DNA of 64,000 nt from the NCBI GenBank assembly GCA_023434025.1, contig JAEYTL010000027.1:93878-157877 (forward strand), in the 5' to 3' direction. Origin of the DNA: Bacteroidota bacterium. GTDB lineage: Bacteria; Bacteroidota; Bacteroidia; Flavobacteriales; Flavobacteriaceae. Position 1 is the stretch's first letter; every line of letters begins with the position of its first letter. The translations under genes were made by a program, and so were the position numbers. Of the stretch, positions 42,675 to 52,600 are shown in pieces. The notes below the pieces were generated by a model. It was not told where the DNA came from and ran no database searches. It saw nothing but the letters and a program-made list of their open reading frames with translations.

Positions 42675-43793
42675 ATGAATTACACCACACGACAACCCGC
42701 CATTTTACTGCTTGCAGATGGCACTATTTTTCATGGAAAATCAATTGGAATTCACGGAAAAACTTTTGGCGAAGTCTGCTTTAATACGGGCATGACCGGT
42801 TATCAGGAGATTTTTACCGACCCGTCTTATTTCGGGCAAATCATGGTTGCTACTAATGCCCATATTGGAAATTATGGCGTAAATGACCGTGAAGTTGAAT
42901 CAGATTCCGTTAAAATCGCCGGATTGGTCTGCAAAAATTTCAGTTTCAATTTTTCCCGAGACGATGCATCTGGAAGTTTGTATGATTATTTTGAAAAACA
43001 AAACCTTATCGCTATAGCTGATGTTGATACCAGAGCCTTGGTGAGTTATATTCGGGAACAAGGAGCACAAAATGCTGTTATTTGCACTGATGGAACGCAC
43101 ATTGACGAACTCAGGCAAGAACTTGCCAACGTTCCGGATATGAAAGGATTGGAGTTAGCCTCCACTGTTTCAACCAAAGAAGCTTATTTCTTTGGTGATG
43201 CAAATGCAACCTATAAAATTTCAGCATTAGATTTAGGGATCAAAACCAATATCCTTCGCAATTTAGCCAAAAGAGATTGCTACATCAAAGTGTTTCCATA
43301 CAACGCATCGTATGCCGATTTACAAAGTTTCAGTCCGGATGGTTACTTTTTGTCCAATGGTCCCGGCGATCCGGAACCACTAACCGGCGTAATCGGAGTG
43401 GCAAAAGAAATCATTGCGAACAATAAACCATTATTCGGAATTTGTCTTGGTCATCAAATCATCGGTTTGGCCAACGGCATTTCTACCTATAAAATGTTCA
43501 ATGGCCATCGCGGAATCAATCATCCCGTTAAAAATCTGATTACAGGAAAAGGAGAAATTACGTCTCAAAACCACGGATTTGCCGTGGTTCGCGAAGAGCT
43601 CGAACAACATCCCGATTTAGAAATTACTCATGAGCACCTGAACGACGGTACTGTGGCCGGTATGCGGATGAAATCAAAGAATTGTTTTTCTGTTCAGTAT
43701 CATCCGGAAGCGAGTCCCGGTCCGCACGATTCATCTTATTTGTTTGATGAGTTTGTCCAAAATATTAAAAGGAACAGGTTACAAGAAGTATAA
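42675..43793 (+). CDS. carA: Carbamoyl-phosphate synthase small subunit
   Basis: Glutaminase subunit supplying ammonia for carbamoyl phosphate, a precursor of pyrimidines and arginine. The N-terminal domain has FNTGMTGYQEIFTDPSYFGQ. The class I amidotransferase domain has nucleophile Cys257 in GICLGHQIIGLANG and the catalytic pair His343 and Glu345 in QYHPEASPGP. The 372-residue length is standard. carB is not adjacent, so the two subunits are encoded apart. Confidence 0.97.
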   Translation: MNYTTRQPAILLLADGTIFHGKSIGIHGKTFGEVCFNTGMTGYQEIFTDPSYFGQIMVATNAHIGNYGVNDREVESDSVKIAGLVCKNFSFNFSRDDASGSLYDYFEKQNLIAIADVDTRALVSYIREQGAQNAVICTDGTHIDELRQELANVPDMKGLELASTVSTKEAYFFGDANATYKISALDLGIKTNILRNLAKRDCYIKVFPYNASYADLQSFSPDGYFLSNGPGDPEPLTGVIGVAKEIIANNKPLFGICLGHQIIGLANGISTYKMFNGHRGINHPVKNLITGKGEITSQNHGFAVVREELEQHPDLEITHEHLNDGTVAGMRMKSKNCFSVQYHPEASPGPHDSSYLFDEFVQNIKRNRLQEV

Positions 43794-43800
43794 ATGCACA

Positions 43801-43838
43801 AGGCCTGACGGTTTTTAAAATTTGTCAGGTCTTTTTTT
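43801..43838 (+). terminator. Terminator after carA
   Basis: AGGCCTGAC (43801-43809) pairs with GTCAGGTCT (43824-43832, one G-U), followed by a T-run to 43838. The sequence is a degenerate version of the palindrome at 54041-54077. Confidence 0.8.
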
Positions 43839-43901
43839 ACACTAAATCGTTTGCGTTTATAACTTTGATTAAATTATATAAAAATCAAAATTCAGAATCC
43901 T

Positions 43902-43909
43902 TAAATTTG
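43902..43909 (+). promoter_or_regulatory. -7 promoter box for eno
   Basis: TAAATTTG matches the consensus exactly, 46 bp before the ATG. No TTTG lies at the normal distance upstream. Confidence 0.5.
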
Positions 43910-43955
43910 TGTATCATTCAAAAAAAGCAACCAAAAAATAATAAATAGATAAACT

Positions 43956-45248
43956 ATGAGTATCATTATCAAAGTACATGCAAGACAGATTCTTGATTCA
44001 AGAGGAAATCCAACGGTAGAAGTAGATGTCATTACAGAAAACGGAATTTTAGGAAGAGCAGCGGTTCCGTCTGGTGCTTCCACCGGAGAACATGAAGCGG
44101 TTGAGCTTCGTGACGGTGGGAAATCATATATGGGTAAAGGAGTGCTGAGAGCTGTAGATAACGTAAATACAACCATTGCAGGTGAAATTGTAGGGATGTC
44201 CGTTTTTGAACAAAATCAGATAGACAAAACCATGATTGAATTGGATGGTACGCCAAACAAATCAAATTTAGGGGCCAATGCGATTCTGGGGGTTTCATTA
44301 GCTGTAGCAAAAGCGGCGGCCAACGAATTAGGAATGCCATTGTACCGCTATGTAGGAGGAGTTTCTGCCAATACATTGCCGGTTCCGATGATGAATATCA
44401 TCAATGGAGGATCGCATTCCGATGCTCCTATCGCTTTTCAGGAATTCATGATTATGCCGGTTAAAGCTACGAGCTTTACGCACGCTATGCAAATGGGTAC
44501 TGAAATTTTCCACAACCTGAAAAAAGTATTACACGACCGTCATTTATCCACTGCAGTGGGTGACGAAGGCGGTTTTGCACCTAATCTGGCAGGTGGAACA
44601 GAAGATGCCTTGGATTCAATCAAATTGGCGGTTGAAAATGCCGGTTATACATTTGGTGAGGATATAAAGATTGCTTTAGACTGTGCTTCAGCCGAATTTT
44701 ATGTAAACGGAAAGTATGATTACAAAAAATTTGAAGGTGAGACGGGTAAAATCAGAACATCAGCCGAGCAGGCAGAATATTTGGCAGAGTTAACTTCCAA
44801 ATATCCTATTGTTTCCATTGAAGACGGAATGGACGAAAACGACTGGGAAGGTTGGAAATATTTGACTGATTTAATTGGTAATAAAGTGCAGCTGGTAGGA
44901 GATGATTTATTTGTAACTAACGTTCAGCGGCTGAAAACAGGAATCGAGAAAGGAATTGCTAATTCAATCTTGGTTAAAGTTAACCAGATTGGCACTTTGA
45001 CCGAAACTATTGCGGCGGTGAACATGGCTCATAATGCCGGCTATACTTCTGTGATGTCACATCGTTCCGGTGAAACGGAAGATAATACCATTGCGGATTT
45101 AGCGGTTGCCTTAAATTGCGGACAGATTAAAACCGGGTCAGCTTCACGTTCTGACCGTATGGCAAAATACAATCAATTGCTTCGTATTGAAGAAGAATTG
45201 GGTAATGTAGCTTATTTTCCCGGTGAGAAAGCTTTTAAACAAAAGTAA
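43956..45248 (+). CDS. eno: Enolase
   Basis: Glycolytic enzyme converting 2-phosphoglycerate to phosphoenolpyruvate. 430 residues. It has HARQILDSRGNPTVEVDV, the loop GASTGEHEAVELRD, the proton-transfer Glu in VGDEGGFAP, metal ligands in SIEDGMDE and GDDLFVTN, and the signature ILVKVNQIGTLTET. Single gene with its own promoter box and terminator. Confidence 0.98.
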   Translation: MSIIIKVHARQILDSRGNPTVEVDVITENGILGRAAVPSGASTGEHEAVELRDGGKSYMGKGVLRAVDNVNTTIAGEIVGMSVFEQNQIDKTMIELDGTPNKSNLGANAILGVSLAVAKAAANELGMPLYRYVGGVSANTLPVPMMNIINGGSHSDAPIAFQEFMIMPVKATSFTHAMQMGTEIFHNLKKVLHDRHLSTAVGDEGGFAPNLAGGTEDALDSIKLAVENAGYTFGEDIKIALDCASAEFYVNGKYDYKKFEGETGKIRTSAEQAEYLAELTSKYPIVSIEDGMDENDWEGWKYLTDLIGNKVQLVGDDLFVTNVQRLKTGIEKGIANSILVKVNQIGTLTETIAAVNMAHNAGYTSVMSHRSGETEDNTIADLAVALNCGQIKTGSASRSDRMAKYNQLLRIEEELGNVAYFPGEKAFKQK

Positions 45249-45276
45249 TTTTTAATTTTATAATTAAATACCAATG

Positions 45277-45300
45277 AAGCCCGGCACACCGGGCTTTTTT
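45277..45300 (+). terminator. Terminator after eno
   Basis: AAGCCCGG (45277-45284) and CCGGGCTT (45289-45296) form a perfect stem with a CACA loop and a T-run to 45300. It lies 7 bp from the end of the convergent gene. Confidence 0.93.
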
Positions 45301-45307
45301 GTGGCCG

Positions 45308-46099
45308 TTATTGGGTAATTGTTTCTTTAACTTTATAGAGTAAAATAAGTTGTAAAATCGTTAAAGGAATCAGCAGAAAAATCCCGATTAAAAATAAAAT
45401 AACAATAGCCAGTGTCGCCCCTGTTACAATCAAAAGCACACCGGTAATGGCAGGCAGGTTGTTTTTCAGATATGTTTTAAGCCTCATGATTCCGATGCCA
45501 TTTAAAATATATGTGCATCCAAAAACCATTGAAAAAACAACTAATACATAAGTTTCAGATGAAGTTGGCGTGAACCAGAAGAAAATATCAAAGGCATATC
45601 CAACAACGGAGATGAAAATGATTGCCATTGAACTTATCCGTAGCAGATAATTTGAAAAAACACTTCCGCTTACGATATACCCGGTATAGAAAAATATCAT
45701 GCTGATTAATGAGATGAGTTTTACGGTAATATAGATTGAAGTAGCTCCGTTAATTGTTTTGAAATCACTTATATTAAGGTCGAAATAGACTTCTATAAAT
45801 CCTGTAAAAAAATAGATAACCCCTGTAATAAGAGCCAGATTCAGCATTAAAATCTGATTTTTTGTAACATGTAAATCGTTGTTTCCTTCATAATGAAACA
45901 GCGATTTTATTTTATCAAGATCATAATCTAAGGCTGTTAATATTGTTTTGATGGTAAAACTTCTCGGAGTGACTTCTCCCGCTTCAATACGTTGAATGGT
46001 TCGGACACTAATGTTACATTTTTCCACTAGTTCTTCCTGTGTCAGGCCTTTTTCGTTTCTTAAGTTGGTAATGATTTTACCCAGTTCCGGTTGTTTCAT
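45308..46099 (-). CDS. Membrane-anchored XRE-family transcriptional regulator
   Basis: A 263-residue protein. The N-terminal helix-turn-helix (about 7-62) reads LRNEKGLTQEELVEKCNISV then RTIQRIEAGEVTPRSFTI, a clear XRE fold. Residues about 80-260 form five or six hydrophobic helices (for example LALITGVIYFFTG and near-continuous helices to IILFLIGIFLLIPLTILQLI). No catalytic motif is seen. Membrane-tethered XRE proteins can pass a membrane signal to a local promoter; a regulatory ligand is unknown. Its own promoter region carries direct repeats (46135-46188), which suggests autoregulation. Confidence 0.82.
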   Translation of the reverse strand: MKQPELGKIITNLRNEKGLTQEELVEKCNISVRTIQRIEAGEVTPRSFTIKTILTALDYDLDKIKSLFHYEGNNDLHVTKNQILMLNLALITGVIYFFTGFIEVYFDLNISDFKTINGATSIYITVKLISLISMIFFYTGYIVSGSVFSNYLLRISSMAIIFISVVGYAFDIFFWFTPTSSETYVLVVFSMVFGCTYILNGIGIMRLKTYLKNNLPAITGVLLIVTGATLAIVILFLIGIFLLIPLTILQLILLYKVKETITQ

Positions 46100-46121
46100 G
46101 ATGTGACAGTTAAATTTAAGA

Positions 46122-46153
46122 CAATACTACAAATCGTCAGTTGTCAGGCCAAA
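46122..46153 (-). promoter_or_regulatory. Promoter of the XRE regulator gene
   Basis: On the minus strand: TTTG (46153-46150), a 20-nt gap, TAGTATTG (46129-46122), one mismatch to the -7 consensus. A GTCAG repeat (GTCAGTTGTCAGG, 46136-46148) lies between the boxes, where a repressor would act. Confidence 0.6.
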
Positions 46154-46166
46154 TAATTTGAAGGAA

Positions 46167-46188
46167 ATTCACCCGACATTCACCCGAC
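46167..46188. repeat. Tandem 11-bp repeat, candidate operator
   Basis: ATTCACCCGAC occurs twice head to tail (46167-46177, 46178-46188), followed by AT. The unit is one helical turn, so both copies face the same side of DNA. It lies just upstream of the -33 box of the XRE gene. Confidence 0.6.
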
Positions 46189-46203
46189 ATATGATTGTGG
46201 TTC

Positions 46204-46438
46204 AGTAAAATTAACCCGTAGTGCATTATCATTAAAAACTTAATGCATTGTTTTACAGGTAATTATTTTTTTAGCCACAGATGCTAAATCAAAAATAAAT
46301 TAAAAAATTAAGTGCAAATTACATGGATATCGAATGCTTTACATTCGATTAAATCTGTGAGATATATTTTCTGGATAAAAATATAAAAAAGCTGTGCATC
46401 TGTGGCTAACTAATAATGCATTACGGGTTAAAATTACT
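46204..46438. repeat. Nested palindromic intergenic element
   Basis: The outer arms 46204-46229 and 46413-46438 are inverted copies (23 of 26 positions). The inner arms TTAGCCACAGATGC (46271-46284) and GCATCTGTGGCTAA (46396-46409) match perfectly. The centre has ATCGAATG/CATTCGAT (46329-46336, 46342-46349) with a CTTTA loop. No transposase gene lies within. Confidence 0.8.
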
Positions 46439-46785
46439 TTAAAACCATAGACTCATAAAAAAGGAGATGTTGTTCAGGTTAAAAATGCCATAATAATATA
46501 TTTAAAAAGTAATGTTAAAGCGGATATGCAGAAGTGATTTTCACTGTAAACGGGCATGGAGAATATTGTTTTAGCTAATCAGGTTTGATATGGATTTAAG
46601 AAAAAACTGTAGTAAAAGTTGCTGTTTTTTCAAAATCAGTGTTTTAAATTACATTTTTTAATAAAATTATTAACACTAAAACGTTATAGTTTGTAATATT
46701 ATCTTGGAATTTAAAAATAACGCTAATTTTACGTGAAATTCCACAATTGAAAAAATTTTAACCTAGATTTCAAAAACAAATTTTC

Positions 46786-49410
46786 ATGAAAAAACAATTA
46801 CTATTATTAGGTTTTTTTCTGTTGAGTATAAATGCTTTTGCTCAGACCTATACAAACGGATGCGGTAACTGGACCAATGTATGGCGTAACTCTTCCGGTT
46901 GTTTTGGATTTACTGGCGGAGTTGGTTTGTTTTCTTTTGGAAACACAAGCCAAGGTGATGTTAACGGTAGATTTATAACCGTTGACGGTACGTTAAACGG
47001 AACTCAGGTTACGCTGAACCCCGGTCAGAAAATTGCAATACGGATAGCCGGTCAGGACTCCGGCGGACGAACAGGTATCGTAACCGATGGTATTATCGGT
47101 TTTTCTCTGAGAAGTACTTCAAACCTCTTTGACGGAGGTGGTGATTTAGATTCCCGGTATAACAATAATGCTCTTACTAAGGTAGAATTCCGTGGAGGTG
47201 ACGGAAATGCTAGGTTTTTAAAAAGCAGCGGACTGGAATATGCCAATATGCCTAATTTTGCAGGTTTTAAATCCGGTGTAACGTATGAAATAGAAGTAAT
47301 ATCGGATAAAGAGTTTAATTTGATTATTGGCGGAACAAGAAATAATATAGAGCCTTTTGCTAATGGCGGTGGTTCCATCAGACAAATTCAAATCAGAAAC
47401 AGCGGAGCCAATATGGACGGGTTGTTTACTAATTTATCCGTGACTAATCTACCTATTAATTTAACGTCTAATACAGGCGAAACCTTTACAGTTACCGGTG
47501 TGATGAGTGATAATGGGGCAAATGTGAATACGGTTACTAAAAATGGCGTGGGAACCGTTGTTTTAACAGGGCAAAACACATTTACCGGTTTGACTTCTGT
47601 AAATGCCGGAACGTTGCGTTTAAATAGAATAGGGGGAGCCACACTGCCTGCTTCCAATAGTATAGCAGTAAGTTCGGGAGCTACTTTACGTATCTCAACG
47701 AATCAGACTTTAAATAACCTGACCCTGCCGGCCGGAGCAAATTTAACCGTGGATTCCGGTGTAACCCTGACAATTAACGGGACTTTTACCTATAGCGGAA
47801 CCATATCAGGAGCCGGAACGCTGGCTTATGGAGCAACAGGGACACTGATTTACGGCCTGTCAGGAAGTCTCACTACTGCTTCCGAATGGCCGGGTATTAA
47901 CGGACCTTCGGCGGTTACAATTAATTCAGGAAGCTATACACTGGACAGCAGTAAATCGCTTTCCGGAGATTTGATGCTGAGTTCGGGTACTGCCTTAACC
48001 GTTCCGACTGCCATGAATTTGACCGTTGGTGATGATTTAATTAATAACGGAGGTAATGTAACGGTTCAAAACAATGCAAACCTTATACAGAACGGAACAG
48101 TAAATGAAAATGTAGGCAATGTGACCGTTTTCCGTAACAGTGCCAGCTTATTTAAGTTAGATTATACGCTTTGGTCTTCACCTGTATCAAATCAGAATTT
48201 ACAGAGCTTTTCGCCTCTAACGTTGCCTAACCGTTTTTATGTATATAACCCTGCTACGGATACATACAATTCAATCAATCCCGTTGCCAATGACTTTGAA
48301 GAAGGAACAGCTTATTTGATTCGTATGCCGGACAATCACCCGACAACACCGGCAACGGTTTGGAATGGAGAATTTAATGGTGTGCCCAATAATGGAGATG
48401 TAATCTTAACAGTTTCAGATGATACGTATAATGCCGTTGGTAACCCTTATCCGTCAACAATTGATGCGGATGATTTTATTACAACAAATGCGTTGACAGA
48501 AGCGTTATACTTTTGGAGAAAAACCAATAATGCCGCTACATCTTCTTATGCAACATATACCCTGGCGGGAGGTGTCGGGACAGGTTCAAACTCAGGCGAT
48601 CCGCTTGGGTTGGTTCCCAATGGTATCATTCAGGTCGGGCAGGGGTTTATTGTCAGGTCAGTTTCAACGTCAATCGTTTTTGACAATACTATGCGGATGG
48701 CCGATAATAATAACCAGTTTTTCAGAAACTCTTCGGAAATTGAAAATAACCGTATCCGATTAACGGCTACAGGTAACAACGGGTTTTATAGCCAGGTACT
48801 TGTAAACTACCGTTCAGGAGCGACCAACGATTTTGATGCTGCTTTAGACGGGAGATACATTAATGACAGTGAAAATGCATTTTATACACTCTTAGATCAA
48901 GAACCATTTACCATTCAGGCAAGGGCTTTGCCTTTTACAGACACAGATGGGGTTCGTTTAGGTTTTAAAACCACCGATGCGGGTACTTTCTCTATTGTGT
49001 TAAATGAAAAAGATGGTGTTTTTACGGATAATGCTGGTATTTTTATCAAGGATAACGATTTGGGTATTTGGCACAATATTACAGATTCACCGTATGAATT
49101 TGTGAGCGAAGCCGGAACATTTTCTGAACGTTTTGAATTGGTTTACCAGTCCGCATTAGGAGTTGTTGTTTCAGATTTAGCCAGTCGTGCGATCGTTTTT
49201 GCAAAAGACGGTATGCTGAATGTTCAGGTTGCCGGGTCAGAAATTACCGGGATTCAGGTGTTTGATGTACAAGGCAGATCCGTTTTTGAGGCAAAGGATA
49301 TTTATGCCGCGGCTTTCTCTGCGTCAATCAGCCACCTGAATAAGGGGGTTTTGTTTGTAAAGGTAATGGCCGAAAACGGAAATAGTGTGACAAAGAAAAT
49401 AATAAAATAG
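46786..49410 (+). CDS. T9SS type C surface protein with autotransporter-associated beta-strand repeat
   Basis: An 874-residue exported protein: signal peptide (about 1-19), an N-terminal beta-rich domain (about 20-225), an autotransporter-associated strand repeat (GVGTVVLTGQNTFTGL then VNAGTLRLNR, about 253-285), further beta repeats, and a C-terminal module (about 454-874) beginning near FKLDYTLWSSPVSNQNLQSF. The last 80 residues form a type C-like T9SS sorting domain (ITGIQVFDVQGRSVFEA, ending VTKKIIK). The downstream gene carries a homologous C-terminal module, so the pair are tandem paralogues. Likely a cell-surface or adhesin-like protein; ligand unknown. Confidence 0.85.
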   Translation: MKKQLLLLGFFLLSINAFAQTYTNGCGNWTNVWRNSSGCFGFTGGVGLFSFGNTSQGDVNGRFITVDGTLNGTQVTLNPGQKIAIRIAGQDSGGRTGIVTDGIIGFSLRSTSNLFDGGGDLDSRYNNNALTKVEFRGGDGNARFLKSSGLEYANMPNFAGFKSGVTYEIEVISDKEFNLIIGGTRNNIEPFANGGGSIRQIQIRNSGANMDGLFTNLSVTNLPINLTSNTGETFTVTGVMSDNGANVNTVTKNGVGTVVLTGQNTFTGLTSVNAGTLRLNRIGGATLPASNSIAVSSGATLRISTNQTLNNLTLPAGANLTVDSGVTLTINGTFTYSGTISGAGTLAYGATGTLIYGLSGSLTTASEWPGINGPSAVTINSGSYTLDSSKSLSGDLMLSSGTALTVPTAMNLTVGDDLINNGGNVTVQNNANLIQNGTVNENVGNVTVFRNSASLFKLDYTLWSSPVSNQNLQSFSPLTLPNRFYVYNPATDTYNSINPVANDFEEGTAYLIRMPDNHPTTPATVWNGEFNGVPNNGDVILTVSDDTYNAVGNPYPSTIDADDFITTNALTEALYFWRKTNNAATSSYATYTLAGGVGTGSNSGDPLGLVPNGIIQVGQGFIVRSVSTSIVFDNTMRMADNNNQFFRNSSEIENNRIRLTATGNNGFYSQVLVNYRSGATNDFDAALDGRYINDSENAFYTLLDQEPFTIQARALPFTDTDGVRLGFKTTDAGTFSIVLNEKDGVFTDNAGIFIKDNDLGIWHNITDSPYEFVSEAGTFSERFELVYQSALGVVVSDLASRAIVFAKDGMLNVQVAGSEITGIQVFDVQGRSVFEAKDIYAAAFSASISHLNKGVLFVKVMAENGNSVTKKIIK

Positions 49411-49438
49411 AGAGAAGTAAACACTCTTTATTGATTGT

Positions 49439-49466
49439 AAGCCTCCGGATTCCGGAGGCTTTTTTA
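49439..49466 (+). terminator. Terminator after the first type C gene
   Basis: AAGCCTCCGGA (49439-49449) pairs with TCCGGAGGCTT (49451-49461), with a T-run to 49466. The tight centre means a loop of GGATTCC in practice. Confidence 0.92.
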
Positions 49467-49603
49467 TTATACAGCTTCAGTGGTCTAAATGATGATTATG
49501 GTTGGTTATTTAATTAATTTTTTCTCATTTCATGATTTTTTTAACATTTGTCGGTTTTTTATTCAGTTTGGCGATGAATTTTTTTTATCTCAATAATCGA
49601 TTC

Positions 49604-49611
49604 TACTTTCG
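49604..49611 (+). promoter_or_regulatory. Weak -7 box for the second type C gene
   Basis: TACTTTCG has one mismatch to TAnnTTTG and lies 24 bp before the ATG. No good -33 box is seen. Confidence 0.3.
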
Positions 49612-49634
49612 ACCTCAAATTCAACTAAATAAAT

Positions 49635-52600
49635 ATGAAAAAATTTTTATCATTTATACTATTGATGTCCCTGTTTTTGGTGAGTGCATCAATATCTGCC
49701 CAAAAAACATGGGTGGGTTCTAATAACAGCAACTGGAATACCAATAGCAATTGGTCGCCTAATGGAGTGCCGGGAGCTGGTGATAATGTAATCATTAACA
49801 CAAGTGTAAACATTAATGTGAATACGAATGCTACGATTAATCGTTTAACGGTTACCGGCAATGCTTCAGTTTCATTCACTTCTAATGGTGCTGCCCGGAC
49901 CATCACAGTTGATAATACGGGTAGTTCAATTGATTCAGGTTCTTCTTTGGAACTAAGAGGGTCAAACGGTTCAGGACCACGAACGATGACACTGGCATTT
50001 ACCGGAACAAACAGAACCATGAATATTGCCGGTACCTTGAATGTAACGGCTGTTTCAGCAGGAGGTGTTTATAATGCAACAAACAGCAGCACAACCGTAA
50101 CAGGTACTTTAATTAATTCGGGAGGAACCATTACCTCTACGGCATCAAATTTAAACATTTCAGCTAACGGGATTTATCAGCATGATCGAAATGGAGGAAC
50201 AATTCCCACAGCAACCTGGGATCTGTCTTCTACTTGTCTCGTTTCAGGGATTACCAATACAATACCTTCCGGCGGGTTAGGCCAATCTTTCGGGAATTTT
50301 ACATGGAATTGTACAAGTCAGTCAGGTGCAATAAACAACATTACAGGAACAGGAGGCGGATTAACAACTGTTAATGGAAATTTTACAGTTTCCTCTACGA
50401 ATAACCGAACCTTAAATCTGAATAATTCCTCTTCTAACCGAACGATTAATGTGGAAGGAGATTTTATAATTTCCGGTGGAAATGTTGACTGGGCAAGTGG
50501 TTCAGGATCAACACTTATAAACCTTGGAGGAAATATCGATGTAACCGGAGCCGGAACGCTCACCACCTCAACATCCAATACGTCTAATGTAAACGGAACT
50601 TTTGTGTTGACCGGAACAAATCCTCAAAATCTTAACTTTCAAACGCCTGCTAATATAACGTATACCAATTTTACGGTAAACAATAGCAGGACTTTGGTAC
50701 TGACAAGTGATGTTATATTGAACAGGCATAATAATGCACCTTGGAGAGGTACGATAACCGTTAACAACGGAGGGACACTTAATTGCGGAAGCTATGTAAT
50801 TGATGGAGGGGGATTGGTTCAGACAAATGCTGAATTTAATTTGAATTCGGGAGGAAAGATCATCACGGCAAATGCATCGGGAATACAAGGTTCTGTTAAC
50901 ACAACTAATGTAACGGCAACTTACAGTTCCGGAGCAAATTATGAATTCAGAGGTGCTTCAACAGGAGTGTTTGCTCTTACCTCTGCTAATACAGTTACCG
51001 GGGTATTTACAGTTAATAATAGTTCCGGGGTTACGTTAAACCAGGACTTCACGATTTCAACGTTGGAATTTTTGAATGGGGTGGCAACAACAGGAAACTT
51101 TGCTATTACGATTCCGCTAACAGGTTCCGTTTCAGGAGCAGGTTCAACCAAATATGTAAACGGAAGATTAAATAAAGTGTTTAATTCGGCAAGTAATTTT
51201 ACTTATCCTGTTGGGAAAGGCGGGGTTTATAAACCATTGGTTTTTCAGTTTACTTCATTATCAGGAACCAGTACCATTTCTGTGGAGCAATTTGAGTCAG
51301 CCTTAACAGGTACATTGCCGGCATCCATTAATTTAAACAATGCCAGGTACTGGGAAATTAGCCGGTCAGGAGGCAGCTCATTTAGTTACAAACTTACCTT
51401 AGACGGAAGTAACGATGATGTTACAGGTAATGTTGTGATGCTTAAAAAGGAATCCGGAGTAATTACGGATCATTCTGTAAGTTCTCCTGATTTTACCAAT
51501 GTAGCCAATTTTAATACATTAACAGGAACAAACCAATTTACGTTAGGAAGTAGTTGTACACAGGTGGCTACCACAGGTGGTGACCAACGTTTTTGTGAAG
51601 CAGTTATAACAGCATTATCAGCCAACCTGCCTGTTTACGGAACGGGAGTTTGGTCTGTTTCAGGACCAAGTACTTCAACCGCACAATTTGCAGATATAAA
51701 TGATCCGAATACAACTTTTTTTCCTAACGGAGGAAATGGGGAGTACATTTTAACATGGACAATAACAAACGGTAATTGTTCTGATTTTGCAGATGTTAAG
51801 GTTGAGTACGGAAAGACTTCCACCTGGACAGCTGCTTTCGGAGGCAGTTGGAGTAACGGTGTTCCGGATGAAACCACGAGTGCTGTTGTAGCGTATGATT
51901 ACAACTCTTCGGGAGATTTAACGGCCTGTTCATTAACGGTTACTAACAATGCAGCAGTACTTATTCTGTCTGGGGATGTGGTTAATCTGGCTGGCGGTTT
52001 AACAGTTGATTCAGGAAGTTCATTTACATTATCACATGATGCTTATCTGTTACAGGAAGGAACAACTAATTTGAACGAAGGAGAAATTACGGTTAAACGA
52101 CAAACTCAAAACTTAATGCGTTTAGATTATGTGCTTTGGTCTTCTCCGGTAGAAAACCAAAATTTACTGAGCTTTTCTCCGTTGACCGTAACAAATCGCT
52201 TTTATACTTATAATTCAGCAACAGATGTTTATTCTGCCATAGCACCCGGTTCTAATAATTTTTTAACGGCAAAAGGCTATTTGATCAGGATGCCGGACAA
52301 TCATCCTGCCTCTCCTACGGCCTGGGAAGGCAGTTTTGTTGGTAAACCCAATAGTGGCGATATAACGTTTACCCTCTCTGCTGTCGGAAACGGATATACA
52401 GCTGTTGGAAACCCATATCCTTCTCCTGTTAGTATAGCGACATTTCTAAATGACAATAACGGTTTGATAGACGGTAATTTATACTTTTGGCGTAAAACAA
52501 ATAACGCTTTAGGAAGTGCTTATATTACGTGTAGTGGAGGAGTGTTTAGTGACGGCCCTCATGACCATAATAACATTCAGCCGGGACAGGGATTTTTTGT

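Larger units (their letters stand above)
46100..46785. other. Long intergenic region with repeats upstream of the XRE gene
   Basis: This 686-bp gap holds, in order: the leftward promoter of the XRE gene with direct repeats (46122-46188), a 235-bp nested palindrome (46204-46438), and an A+T-rich stretch (46439-46785). The last stretch has a TATCTTGG near-match to a -7 box at 46700-46707, which may serve the rightward T9SS gene. No protein-coding signal was found. Confidence 0.7.

Noticed and set aside
46167..46188. Tandem repeat as the start of a CRISPR array
   Set aside because: Only two 11-bp units without spacers, and no cas genes in the window.
49532..49723. Short plus-strand frame before the second type C gene
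   Set aside because: It overlaps the promoter region and the true start in another frame.
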